64,000 nt of DNA from Adiantum capillus-veneris (GCA_014529385.2 CM043962.1:37849098-37913097), one strand, 5' to 3'. Counted from the stretch's first letter, positions 33,170 to 44,420 are shown. The notes: generated from the letters alone by a model not told the origin. Translations and numbers: made by a program.

Positions 33170-33480
33170 TTCAAGCACAAAAAAGTCAGGAATTCATTTG
33201 GATTCCAAAACAACCACAGTATCAACTTTCAAAGCCTGAATCCCGTCACCAACCAAGCGTACAAGGGCTGAAGCAAAGACCACTGTCGACTCACACAACA
33301 AAAAGGTGAATCCCAAAGAAGTCTCTTTAAACACAAACGAAGCACGGGCAAGTATGGGTTCCCAAACGAGCGTCAGCAACAAAACAGCCAATAATCGCAA
33401 AGAAATGGGCCCCAAAGAAGAACAACAAAACTGCTGTCAGTGCATCGCCACTTGAATTCTTACAATTCTTCCTGCGATTA
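33170..33480 (+). pseudogene. W-x-P-K tail continuation of element B
   Basis: After a stop and frame change the tail goes on with EFIWIPKQPQ near 33200, QVWVPKRAS near 33355 and KKWAPKKN near 33400, then ends at a stop at 33488-33490. The repeated aromatic-x-Pro-Lys motif is shared with element A. Confidence 0.5.
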
Positions 33481-35043
33481 CAGTACAGTTAGAAGAGAGC
33501 AAGTCACTTCAATCAAGCAACGATACAGGAGCTTCAAAGACCATTACATTGCTTAGAATAGGAAGCCTCGCCAACAAATGCTAATAAGCAAATTGCTTAT
33601 ACCCACATCTTGCACAACATAAATATTTTCCATGCATTGACTGTGTATGCATAATAGGGCTACATTACAAATCCTGCATAGGCACAACTTTTAATTGCCC
33701 AAGCACAACACATACCCTTTGCGATACCCTGTCGTAAAGGATGACTCCAAATAGGAAGGGGGGAGGCATTCTGAATGCGGACCTAATATTATGACTATTA
33801 GAGGGCAATGTTTTGTGAGATGCATTGAATTTTTTTGTGTTTTATTGTGATAGTTTTTGACAAAATTTAGAGTATATGCCCTCATAGTAGTGTTACAGAG
33901 GAGTATGGGGACAAAATCCATATATGAGCCCCTAGGGACATGTGTATAGTGTACATAGCTATTAGATTTCTATTTGAATGATTTTTCTTTTGTTGAGTTG
34001 TTTTAAAATTTTCTTTGTTTATTATTAAGAAAAAATTAAAAAATCCATAATCCACATGAAGAAAAGACTGACGAGAGGCCTGAGCACTACAAAGAGAAGA
34101 AGGTACAGGAAAACGATGAAACTTCACGAAGTATATCTCAGCAGCCACTACAACAACCGATGACCTTGTCACAAAGTAGTGTCAACAGGCAACCAACAAG
34201 TCATACAAGTCAGAGTTGAGTAGCTAAGCCACAAAATGAGTGAGGTGTTAGTCCCAAAGCTTCAAGTAATATTCTTTATGGTCTAAGCGTCTTAGCTATT
34301 CTAGGTACTGCTCAAGCTGGAAGAGTTGAGCATATTTACGTTGTGTCACTCATGCTGGTATAGGTGAGCAAAAGAGTCGAAGTCTAAGTACTTAAGTCTG
34401 GTGAAGTGAAGGAGAAGGTCCAAAAGACACTCACGTACTGAGCACAGTGAGATACGAGTGGAGAAACTTCTACATCGAAAACCCTTCTTAGAAAGGTGGA
34501 AGCTATTGAAACATCTTTTGATGTCACATGTGCTACATTTATTCCTCGAAACACCCATCATCTCCTTCTTTCACATTGCATGCTTTTGTTGACAAATTTC
34601 TCATAAGCATATAGAGTGTCCCATAATTGGCACTTGCATCAGGAACTCTTTCCGTGTTTCACCCAAGCACTCACCTTTCATCAACATGTACTTCACGTTC
34701 AACTGCTCAACTCCAATAAGAGCGTATACCAAAGGCATTTTTTCCCACCGGGTTTTTTCCCTTTGGTCATCCAGGTTTTAGACCCTAATCTAAGGACACC
34801 TATCACCATCCTCTTATACATATTCCTTCTACATCAACAATAAGTAAATGCTACTCAAATCAATTGACAAATGAATTGGAGCACCAATTTCAGATCATAG
34901 CATACTTCTCCTCAATGGCGAATCGAAGAATGGCCTACAATGACACAGATGCAGACAACACTAACAACATGATTGCACAGGAACAAAGAAGTCCCCAATG
35001 AAGAAGAGCAGACATAAGGGTAATCAGAGGACCTCAAAAGATT
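33481..35043 (+). other. 3' non-coding region of element B
   Basis: No domain or long frame was seen. It contains AT-rich sequence (33780-34050) and a CCCACCGGGTTTTTTCCC motif near 34745 of a kind often found in retroelement ends. Confidence 0.45.
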
Positions 35044-35558
<515 letters not shown>

Positions 35559-35627
35559 CCAACAACAAAACGACAGCAAAGACCACATCGCCATCGACAA
35601 TCAGGTCATGTCGGGGACGACATGAAC

Positions 35628-35641
35628 GCGGAAGGAGGGAA
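35628..35641 (+). other. Polypurine tract of element B
   Basis: GCGGAAGGAGGGAA directly before the 3' LTR. Confidence 0.8.
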
Positions 35642-36599
35642 TGTTGACCGCTGGGTCAACACCACGACATAACTCAAGTTTCGTACCAAAGTCTTATCTT
35701 TTGCGAGTTATGAAATGCTTCGGATTATGGCTATAAACGTCATTTGTAATGAGTAGTTATTCCGGTTTCAGAAGCCGGGGTGCAATGGCACTTCCAGATT
35801 GTAAATACAAAGCCATTTGACCCTTTCAACCCCATTTTTTGGTTAAACCTAAGGTAGCCTTAGTATATAAGGTACCTAGGTCATTTTGTAAAAAAGACTT
35901 TTATCATAATCAAAACTGAGCGCTGTCGTCTACTGTGTGTGAGAGAGAAAGAGAGTGAGCGTGAGCTTCATCCTCTCGCTACGCCCGGCTCGCTCAACAC
36001 ATTGGAGATCCGACTGCACCATTGCTATAGGCTCGAGGAGAGCTACGCGACAACGCCAAGCATTCCATGCGAGATGAAGCGCACACGCTGACGCATCTAC
36101 GAGCTATTTGTGGTCGTAAGTGTATCAAACGATGTCTGTTTTCTGTGTGCTAGTAGTCTATAGAATCGTGGCGACATAAGCTACGCATAGGTACTCATAA
36201 ATTTTAGTTTTTGGCACTTTCAAAATTCGGCTCTGTCATCCTACGCGTTTTCCGCAGATGGGTTTAGAGTGAGGGTTTTGAGTGTAGAAGCTTAGGGACA
36301 GGTGTATCCTAGTGAGGGGATGGTGTTCCTTAAGTTTCGTACAAATCTGGCATGATTAGGTGAGTTACCTTCCGTATGTGTGTATGTGGCTAGGTGGTGT
36401 AGTTGAGAGCATTGAGGTTCTTGATTGTGGTTTAGTTGGCCTTCCAGAGTGTTGTATGTGTAGGATGGTCTCAGCCTGACAAGCTTAAGAGATTTCCTCC
36501 GTGTGCCTATCGTGTCATCTGTGTCCTCGATTGACATTATGTTGATCTAGGTAGTGTTTGCATGCACTTCATGGGTGTGTGAGTCTTTCCCATCCAACA
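35642..36599 (+). repeat. 3' LTR of element B, complete
   Basis: 958 bp, TGTTGACCGC...ATCCAACA. It is the only complete copy of this LTR and includes the 315 bp missing from the 5' copy. TATA box TATATAAGG lies at about 35864-35872. CATCCTACGCGT (36237-36248) equals half plus the centre of the leader palindrome. Confidence 0.92.
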
Positions 36600-36604
36600 T
36601 CCAT

Positions 36605-37126
36605 CTTCCAAGGCCTATTAAATATGGGCCAAAGACCCCACTAGTCAGTTTCTTTTGAAAAGTGACATATTCTAGCTCAAAACCACTAAGAGGTTTTTTG
36701 TGTCCCCTTAACCCCCTACCAATTAGAAACTTAATCCCAAACCTTACAAGGCCCCAAAGAAGTCCAATATTTTCCTAATGCTAGGGAAAAACACGAGCGT
36801 CTTGTGTAATTGTCCTTTAACTTCCTCTAGGTTTTCCTAGAGTTCAACACTCTCTTTTAGAAACCGCATAGCTTAAGATTGTCGTCTTTTATTGTGTAGA
36901 GGTAGCTTGGAAGTAATCGTACTTGTTGAGTACCTTTAGGACTGTAGGATTGTAGATTTAGATTAGGATTTGGAGAATGATTGGTAGACAAGACAAGTCT
37001 TAAGATCAAGACTCTGAAAAACATAAAAAAACACAAGAAAACGAGTGTTTGTGGACACTTTCCACAGCCCCATTGCATGAGAAACTAGGAGTAGAGTAAG
37101 TAGGATCCGAGCTGGATTTCAGAACG
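36605..37126 (+). other. Continuation of the F leader or flank of B
   Basis: The right flank of the B insertion. It should be the sequence that once followed 15935. No gene was seen. AT-rich and pyrimidine-rich stretches grade into the gene-like region. Confidence 0.45.
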
Positions 37127-37421
37127 TTGCTCTCTCTGAAAGAATCAAGCATTAGGAGAAAGCTAGACTCACTTTTGGGCCTTTCAGTTCTAGAGAGAGA
37201 GTGGCACTCGACCAATGAGGAAGAGGCTAACGTTACGTTGAAAATCAACATTTTGGAGTCAAGCTCTTTCAAAAAAAGGGAGGAAATATTATTTTGGTTC
37301 ATCACATTGCACAATTTCACGCTTTCAAAGCATAAATGCCGTAAGTCGTACTAACTATGTACCGAGGAATTTCAGAACTTTCATTGAAGACTCTATCTAG
37401 TATCTTTGTTCCCGCCCAAAT

Positions 37422-38810
37422 ATGACTTTGAGTAGCTCTACTTCCCTCTCAAAACTTCTTTCCTTTTTCATATTTGCGTTAACCTTTCTGTGTATTCATT
37501 CTACTGCACACCATGGAAGGCCTAGCACTACCATTGACTCTGTTAGCATTTTTAACATTTATACTACAGACGATCAAGCATGGATTCCATCTCGAATAAC
37601 TATTGAAATTTGAGTTCTACTGCAAACTAGGAGGAGGAAGAGGAGGCAACGCAATGATTTCGTGGAGGCTTTCAAGGGTCAAGTTAAAGAGTTTAAAGTG
37701 TGTGCACAAAGCAAGCGGATGAAAGAGGTCCTCATACAACATGCTTTCCAGCATGCAGACTTAAGGTTGCAAACATCTCCTCCAAGTTTTCCAAGGTATC
37801 GACCCAACTGTAAGTTATTTCAGCATCTTGCTTAGTGCATGATTATATTCAAATATTAAGTGGTGGATATCATCTTTGGTATGTTTCAGATATTTATCCA
37901 TCGAATAGGACAGATTGGCAACCAGTTGAGAGCATAGTTGGGATTTTTTATGCTTTCCATGCGTTTATTGGTGAGCAAATGTACAGAGGAAGACAACACA
38001 AGGAACTTGCAGATAATGGAATTTTCTTTTATGATATGTCATATGTGGAACCGAGAACTTCCATTGGTTGGGTTCGTGTAGCTCCTTTGTCACTTCCATC
38101 CTTTGACAGCAAGGATTGGGCTGCCTGCTTCGCAAACTAGTGAAAGCTTCAGGAATAAGTTGTTTCAAGATATACAAAAGTCCCTCAAGTATTCAATTGC
38201 CACAAAAATAGTTCGGCTCGCACTATTTATGCCTCTTGAAGTGTTTGTAGAATTTTTCTTTGATGAGCAAATAAGAACTACCGCAACAATGTTCATTTGC
38301 AAGTCTGAGAGCTGTTTGGACTTTTTAGATGATAACTGGGATAGGAAACAATCACAAAACAAAATCTGTATTTTGCAAAAGAAGTCCATAATTTGCAAGT
38401 TCATTATAAGCTCTCAAAATTTCTTAGTATCATTTTACTATATTAGATATCATCTTCTTAGTGGGCAGCTTATTCCACTCGACCAAGATACAGAGAATAG
38501 CCTTGAGAACAAACCTTTATCAATGGAGCTCTACTTTCGAGACAGCCTACTTACTGTGATGGAGACAATGTCAAGCACAACTCTTGCACAGCTCATGATA
38601 TATCTTACATGTGAAGAACTTTCACTTTTGTCGGAATTGTATGCATTCAATCTCAACAATAGAAAGGTGCTTACTAAATCGATAAATTTTGATTGTCTTT
38701 AATACACTATGACTGAATCTAACTTTTTCTTCTTTTCAGATTCCAAGGCGCAAGGAGAAAACAACATTGTGCAAGGAGTCACTAACAAATACACTTCACT
38801 TAATTGCTTG
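37422..38810 (+). pseudogene. Secreted-protein-like gene, unassigned, with introns
   Basis: The first frame (37422-37613) starts with a clear signal peptide: KLLSFFIFALTFLCIHSTA. Gene-like pieces in three frames follow: NDFVEAFKGQVKEF near 37660, then 37835-38140 (YHLWYVSDIYPSNRTDWQPV) and 38103-38702. A credible intron ends at TTTTTCTTCTTTTCAG near 38740, so splicing is likely. The segment EVFVEFFFDEQIRT followed by LDFLDDNWDRKQ weakly resembles the C-terminal core of ribosome-inactivating proteins. The first Glu of their active-site helix is kept and the key Arg is not, and the middle does not match. I regard that link as weak. It is read as a decayed or mis-framed host-type gene. Confidence 0.3.
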
Positions 38811-39022
38811 ATCCACCGGAAGCTAGGTCACATACCTTGTGCACGCAAAGAGCTTTGATGCCATGCAAACCATGATGTACTCTTCAAAATGACTAATGCA
38901 GAGACATTTTTTGGCAGTCAAACAATGTTTCAAAAATGTACATTTTCAATGTTTCAAAACTTTACATATTGTGTTGTTTCTGTCAAGATTTATACAAGTA
39001 ATTTGCTCCCTTTCCCTGCTAC

Positions 39023-39088
39023 TGTCCTCTCCCCTGGTTTGTGCCACTCGTCCCCTGTCCTCTCCCCCGGTTTGTGCCACTCGTCCCT
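39023..39088. repeat. 33-bp tandem repeat
   Basis: Two units starting TGTCCTCTCCCC at 39023 and 39056. On the minus strand, in frame, they encode a GTSGTNRGRGQ-type repeat. It may belong to the tail of the peptidase-like gene to its right. Confidence 0.7.
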
Positions 39089-39320
39089 TGCCCTATGCTC
39101 CAGTTGCTGCTACCTCTACCTCTGGGGACGCTGGTCTCGGGCATCCTTTCGTGTCGCTCGAAGTCATGGGCCTCTTCATGGCTTCCCATGCTTCTTGCAC
39201 CTGTGAAGCTTCTCGCTAGTCTTGCTCTTGCCGTCGATGTGTAGCCCATTCCTCTACTTCTGCAGCGTCCGCATAATATTGGTTTATTGCTTCTTGCATA
39301 TTTCAAACTTCTTCTTGAGT

Positions 39321-39935
39321 CTAATTGTGGCGTTGCGTCATTTTGTTAATGCGAGCCTCTTCGAACTCCTCAGCTCTCGCCGCTTCCTCTCTTGTGCGTC
39401 TGTTTATCGAGATTATAATATGCTGGATGGCCATTACAGAAAAATACCGTACATTGTTGGGGGTGTATTTATGTAATCGAAGTTCCTGTAGAAGCGTAAT
39501 ACAGACATTTGTTGCTTCATACATACGTTGCAGTAAACAATAAAACAGTAGATTACTTACGTTCGGTATATCCATAATTTGACTGATGAGCAACAAGGAA
39601 TTCAAACAGGTTCGCCAGCCACAACTATAGTCATCAGCCTGCGTGGGCACGGTTACCGTTCGTGCCGGACTACATTTCCTAGATCATGTTCTAACAAAAG
39701 ATGCTCTACACAGCATATACACAGCATACAAGTTTTTTCGCAGCACTACATACATAACCACTTGAGTCAGCAACACATTACAAAGAGACACTGCTTTCCA
39801 AATGTACCCAAATGGACCTTACGTTTTTACACGACCGTGAAACACCCTGCTTTGCCCGGAGTTTGCGTAGTAAACAATCTTAGCTTCCATGTCAAATAAC
39901 ATCAGACTCCAATGATCACTACAGAGACACCATCA
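39321..39935 (-). pseudogene. Ulp1-like (C48) cysteine peptidase
   Basis: The minus strand carries the catalytic parts of a SUMO-protease-like peptidase in two blocks. The first (about 39860-39925) reads SDHWSLMLFDMEAKIVYYAN, with the catalytic His. The Asp position, 17 residues later, is Asn, as in some relatives. The second (39321-39670) reads VPTQADDYSCGWRTC, with the oxyanion Gln and, six residues later, the nucleophile Cys. The blocks are about 200 bp apart with stops between, probably an intron. A helical, charged C-terminal part follows (RRTREEAARAEEFEEARI). Such domains occur in host deSUMOylases and in several DNA transposon families. Its place beside hairpin arrays favours the second. 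Confidence 0.6.
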
Positions 39936-40203
39936 AAGATGAGGAGAGATTCTCAATGCAAGATGTTTTTTACAAGGCAAGAAAATACTCACGATTGATT
40001 GTACGTAGTGACCAGAAAGCACGCTAGATCAAAGTTGACTCTGCTAAACCAGCTCATCAGACTCAAAAAGGAAACTGAGTTGTTTTGCAGATAAGGCGAT
40101 ATCAGCGGATCTATTACGTATACTTTCTCTTGAACCTCAGGGGGCAGAAGCGAGCCAGCGTGACTAACATGAACAAATGGCAGAGATTAGACTTGAACAC
40201 CAA

Positions 40204-40537
40204 GTGAGTCAATACCGAGCAAGTGGGGCAGCTATCAAATTCCATCCGTCATTGACTCGCTTGGTATTGACCCATGTCTTAACAGAAATGAGCCATTATA
40301 AAGAAGAACTTGACGACTACCGCAAAGACATGGGTCAATACCGAGCGAGCCAGTGGCGGATTCCAATTCCATAAGCCACTGACTCGCTTGGTATTGACCC
40401 ATGTCTTTAAGGTAGTGAGCCATTATAAAGAAAAACTTGGCGAAGACTACCGCAAAGACATGGGTCAATACCGAGCGAGTAGTACCACTATCCAATTTCA
40501 TTAGCCACACTGTCTCGCTTGGTATTGACCCATGTCT
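40204..40537. repeat. Hairpin array 1 (three units, about 128 bp period)
   Basis: Each unit has arms of about 24 bp (GGGTCAATACCGAGCGAG and its complement, one G-T wobble) around a 30-35 bp loop. Right arms start at 40256, 40383 and 40514. Arms are conserved more strongly than loops. The core ACCGAGCGA is shared with arrays 2 to 4. Confidence 0.9.
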
Positions 40538-40583
40538 CGGTAGAGACCCATTTAATGAGCATGAGAATTAAAGAGCATGAGAA

Positions 40584-41160
40584 TTACCACACAGCAACAT
40601 TGACGACCTCATTCGTTGCGAGCGAGTCGGTGAAACTGCGCATGCACCGGAAGTCTACATTATCGAGGTTGAAAATGCAAGCCTCCTCTGACCTTGCAGG
40701 TAGCTGTATCTGCGCATGTAGAGGCGCTAAGCTCAACAAAATTCTCAACTCCTCTTCATTCTCTTTGTTGATTTGCTCTAAAATAATTGACTCATCCGAT
40801 ACGTTGGATGGCCCTTGTGATGCAGAGCCTTGCCCTTGCCTTTCTTGAGCTGGCTCCCTGGCTACCTCAGGCTCCTCCCTAACATCCTCCCTAACAGCCT
40901 CAGGCTCCTCAGGCTCCGGATCATTTTCCTTCAATATTGGTTGCTCCATAGATGCCTCAGGCTCCATCCTGACCTGCTCTTGTCCCTCATCGTCCCTTAC
41001 TGGCAGCGGATCCTCCATGACTTGCTCATTTTGGTGTCTAGCTGGCTCCTCGATAACTATCTCTGTTTCTTCCATGACCGCCTCGGGGTCCACTCTGGCT
41101 TGCTCATGCTCCTCTGTGGCTATCTCAGCCTAACCATCTGTCTCGTTTCTCTCGACCCGT
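40584..41160 (-). CDS. Glu/Pro-rich acidic protein
   Basis: An open minus-strand frame of at least 169 codons (40584-41093). It can be read further upstream to about 41130 (EIATEEHEQARVDPEAVMEE). It is built of imperfect acidic repeats such as MEPEASMEQP, DPEPEEPEAVREDV and REEPEVAREP, then a more ordered C-terminus (NKENEEELRILLSLAPLH, ACIFNLDNVDFRCMRSFT). It begins soon after the histone H3-like frame, on the same strand, and could be its C-terminal tail after splicing or frameshifting. No domain is recognised. The start codon is uncertain. Confidence 0.45.
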
Positions 41161-41207
41161 GATGAGGTCCTTCTGCTGTTTGTTTCAACCCTAGACGGCT
41201 CTGTATG

Positions 41208-41646
41208 TCATGCACGAGGATGGAGAGGGGGGATGTTGAGAATATCCTTGGTTCTACTATCCCGAATAGGCACTAGCTGAAGCAGCCCATCGTAGCGGAA
41301 ACGCAGCCTACGAAGAGTATCAAAAATCATGCGGCATGATAGTGAAGCGGTGTGCATGGGCAGCCAGGATATATCCATCGCTGAAGAATTCCACGAGGTA
41401 GTCTTCAGCAATTTCTTGAAGGCAGAGTAGTGCACTGCTGGCCCATCGCATGCCGACTCTCCACTACTCGCAAATCTCCCGCACTACTCGCTGGAAAGGG
41501 AGACGTGGAATAGCAGGTTGAACGTGTCGTTCTATCCTGCGCAGCTCTTGCAGTACATCTCTGTGCGCCTCATATCGGCGTCTTCTTGCTTGAGCATTCA
41601 AAGATTCACCTGTTGCCCTCCTAGCGCAGGCCTTTACACGAGGCAT
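41208..41646 (-). pseudogene. Divergent histone H3-like protein
   Basis: Histone H3 forms the nucleosome core with H4. The frame starts at 41646 with MPRVKACARRATG, aligned without gaps to the H3 tail MARTKQTARKSTG; Lys4 is kept and Lys9 is Arg. About 15 tail residues are missing before the fold. Then come VLQELRRIERHVQPAIPRLP and FQRVVREI (alpha-N and alpha-1), a TAG at 41464-41466, RWASSALLCLQEIAEDYLVE, FFSDGYILAAHAHRFTIMPH and, one frame over, DTLRRLRF. The shift falls in a run of five T and could be a single-base error. RW, AEDYLV and FSD recall centromeric H3; SSAL and TIMP recall canonical H3. An acidic frame follows downstream. It is either a nearly intact variant or a young pseudogene. 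Confidence 0.8.
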
Positions 41647-41715
41647 CTCTACAAATAGCATAACACCAAAAGACAATTCATTTGTCAGCACAAGGGACTT
41701 CAGATTTCAGAAAAG

Positions 41716-42530
41716 GTCAGTACCAAGCGAATAGGTGCATAGGAAAGAGTTGCCTTGCCTTATTCGCTCGATAGTGACCTCAGAAAATAGTAATAGCAGG
41801 AATGACTTATATTTTCTGAGGTCACTACCGAACGAATAGGTGCATAGGAAATATTTTGCCTTGCCTTATCCGCTCGGTAGTGACCTCAGAAAATAGTAAT
41901 AGCAGACACGACTTATATTTTTTGAGGTCACTACCGAGCATATAGGTGCATAGGAAAGAGTTTTCTTTGCCTTATTCGCTCGGTAGTGACCTGAGAAAAT
42001 AGTAATAGCAAACATGACTTATATTTTCTGAGGTCACTACCGAGCAAATAGGTGCATAGGAAAGAGTTTGCCTTGCCTTATTCGCTCGATAGTGACCTCA
42101 GAAAATAGTAATAGCATACGGGACTTATATTTTCTGAGGTCACTACCGAGCGAATAGGTGCATTGGAAAGAGTTTGCTTTGCCTTATTCGCTTGGTAGTG
42201 ACCTGAGAAAATAGTAATAGCAGACACGACTTATATTTTCTCAGGTCACTACCGAGCGAATAGGTGCATAAGAAAGAGTTTGCCTTGCCTTATTCTCTCG
42301 GTAGTGACCTCAGAAAATAGTAATAGCATACATGACTTATATTTTCTGAGGTCACTACCGAGCGAATAGGTGCATAGGAAAGAGTTTGCCTTGCCTTATT
42401 CGCTCGGTAGTGACTTCAGAAAATAGTAATAGTAGAAATCACTTACATTTACTGAGGTCACTACCAAGCGAACAGGTTTGCATCCCCTGCAACAAAATAC
42501 CTTATTCGCTTGGTAGTGACCTCAAAAAAG
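41716..42530. repeat. Hairpin array 2 (eight units, 106 bp period)
   Basis: GTCA of the left arm recurs at 41716, 41821, 41927, 42033, 42139, 42245, 42351 and 42457, so spacing is 105 bp once and then exactly 106 bp. The arms (core ACTACCGAGCGAATAGG and complement) are about 29 bp around a 23-bp loop (TGCATAGGAAAGAGTTTGCC). The linker holds TAGTAATAGCA. It lies about 70 bp upstream of the start of the H3-like frame and upstream of the plus-strand gene at 42768. Outer units are more diverged. Confidence 0.95.
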
Positions 42531-42767
42531 TGTACAAGCAAGCGAACAGGTTTTCATCCGCTGCAACAAAATACCAATGTGAAGGAGATGTTTAAATCCA
42601 TGCGGTCCTAACTGTCATGTTGTTTCCTCCCATAACCTCCCCTAATCTCGGGGGGATGGTACCATTGATTCTCTCTCCCACGTCCACCTCTCATGAAACC
42701 GCATGGCGGTACCATCCCTCACAGACCACTCACTCATAAGCCAGAACCCAGGCTCTGCTTTTTAGGC

Positions 42768-43339
42768 ATGTCTGAAAGTCTATTTAAGCAGCAGTTGTTT
42801 CAGAACCTCCCTGAGGGTTTCGCAGAACAACTACAAGAAGCTTAGGATAGTGGTGATGCCTTTCCAAGGTATACTCCCGCAGTGCCAGCAGCACCGCATC
42901 CGGGCCCTCCTCATGAGGTCACCCCTTGGCCCTCCCTCGATGTTACCCTTAATGTTCTCAACCGACACATTCCGAGAGTGGCTGCTATCAACACGGGAGT
43001 CAATTCTCGAGGTAAGTCGTTGGTAATTCTTTGCTTTTTGCTCCCAATTTCCAAGCTCCTGGTAGTTTGAAGAGCTTATTTGCTAAATGCTTTGTGCAGG
43101 ATGCTAGCTTGAGGTTGCAGCAAATATTGATCGTCAGGCAGAGGGTCTCAATCCTTAAAGATTCTCTGGAAGCAAGAAGGCCTGAAGACATGAAGCGATT
43201 GCTTGCCAAGAATGGCTCTATGGAGGCTATCATTAATTGGCTTCAGGAAATGAAGGATGAAGTGCTTAAGCTAGCCAGTAAATATGAGGAAGCCATTAAC
43301 TTTGCCAACAGGCTTCAGGAAGAGATAGTCTGGCTATGA
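42768..43339 (+). pseudogene. Unassigned coiled-coil gene with intron
   Basis: The first frame starts MSESLFKQQLFQNLPEGFAE at 42768, has an in-frame TAG at 42843-42845, and continues as a Pro-rich segment (AVPAAPHPGPPHEVTPWPSL). A plausible intron runs from GGTAAGTCG (about 43012) to TTTGTGCAG (about 43099). The second exon is helical (QILIVRQRVSILKDSLEARR, NWLQEMKDEVLKLASKYEEA) and probably a coiled coil, ending at 43339. The phases of the two exons do not join perfectly with these splice sites. I do not recognise the family. It lies between arrays 2 and 3. Confidence 0.45.
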
Positions 43340-43527
43340 AGGAAAAGGACTACATGGTTATTGCAAACCCTAAACCCCCGGAAATTAGTAGGCCACTCTT
43401 TGTAAAGTATGAAGTGTTTTCTAACTCAAAACCTGGTGTTCAGTTGTAATTTTTTTTCTTTCTTATAAAATCAAAACGCGTATTTGGAAAAAAAAACCCT
43501 AAATCCGCAACAAACAGGGTTTACCTT

Positions 43528-43705
43528 CCCCTTATTTGCTTAGTATTGACCTCTGTACTAGCAAACATCACTTAACTTTTCTTTTGGTCAGTACCAAGCA
43601 AATAGGGCTCTTCGGTACTGACCAAGGATGATGGTCAGTACCAAGCGAACAAGTGTAGCAAACAGGGTTTACCTTCCCTTATTCGCCTGGTACTGACTAC
43701 ACAAA
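43528..43705. repeat. Hairpin array 3 (degenerate)
   Basis: Two to three worn units with the same design. TTATTTGCTTAGTATTGACC faces TGGTCAGTACCAAGCAAATA, then GGTCAGTACCAAGCGAAC faces TTATTCGCCTGGTACTGAC. The core matches arrays 1, 2 and 4. Confidence 0.75.
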
Positions 43706-44089
43706 ATACAAGTGCACGGAAGGGTAGTAAGTAGCATACCTCTTCACTGTGTGTAGAGTTCCGCGTCACTGAAGCACTACAGAACAAGAGTAAGAGAACG
43801 AGGATGCGCGAGAGTAAGAGGTGATGGAGTTTGCTTACCTCGTAGCGTCGATGGGGGTAGAGTTAATTAGAATGATGCGTAGTAGAGGACGCGAAAAGCG
43901 GCAGAATAGTTGAAACTTGAGATGTTTGGCTGGTAATGCCTCAACTTAGAATGCTTACCTCGGGGTGGGTGACAAATTCACTTATGCGCGAGATTGTGGT
44001 TGGTAAATTGTACTGCATGGGAATTTGAGACAATTTATTACTGGTTGTCCTTGAGAGCGTAGCCCACGTGCCTTTTTGAGTGATCGTTT

Positions 44090-44420
44090 AGGATCAAACA
44101 GACACCAATCACCCTTGCAGTCGCCATCTCCATCTCCATCTCCATCGTCGCTGCCTTTGCCTTTTCCCCTTGGCCAGCTCTCGTGATCCTGCGTTTAGAG
44201 TCAGACGCCGATCGCCCTTGCATTCGCCATCGCCTTTTCATTTTCTGCGCTCTTCCCCTTGGCCACTTCTCGTGATCCTATGTTGAGAGTCAGACGCCGA
44301 TCGCCCTTGCAGTCGCCATCTCCATGTCCAAGTAGAACAAATAGATCGTCGTTGCCTTTGCATTTTCTACGCTCTTCCGCTTGGCCACCTCTCGTGATCC
44401 TACGTTGAGCGACCTCCATT
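44090..44420. repeat. Tandem repeat of about 100 bp
   Basis: Three imperfect units containing CTCGTGATCCTACGTTGAG, CAGACGCCGATCGCCCTTGC and TCGCCATCTCCATC. Minus-strand frames across it (SDSKRRITRAGQ-like) are repeat products. It is unrelated in sequence to the hairpin arrays. Confidence 0.7.

Noticed and set aside
34735-34770. LTR boundary at CCCACCGGGTTTTTTCCC
   Set aside because: The motif resembles those in retroelement ends, but no matching LTR, PBS or duplication is present.
37422-38702. Confident call as a ribosome-inactivating protein
   Set aside because: Only one short C-terminal stretch resembles that family, an essential Arg is absent and the central part does not match, so it is left unassigned.
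40204-42530. Plain centromeric or telomeric satellite
   Set aside because: Arrays are short, differ in period, sit between genes and share only the arm core, which is unlike long homogeneous satellites.
44038-44419. Minus-strand frames with SDSKRRITRAGQ-type repeats
   Set aside because: They are caused by the 100-bp tandem repeat, with poor composition and no domain.
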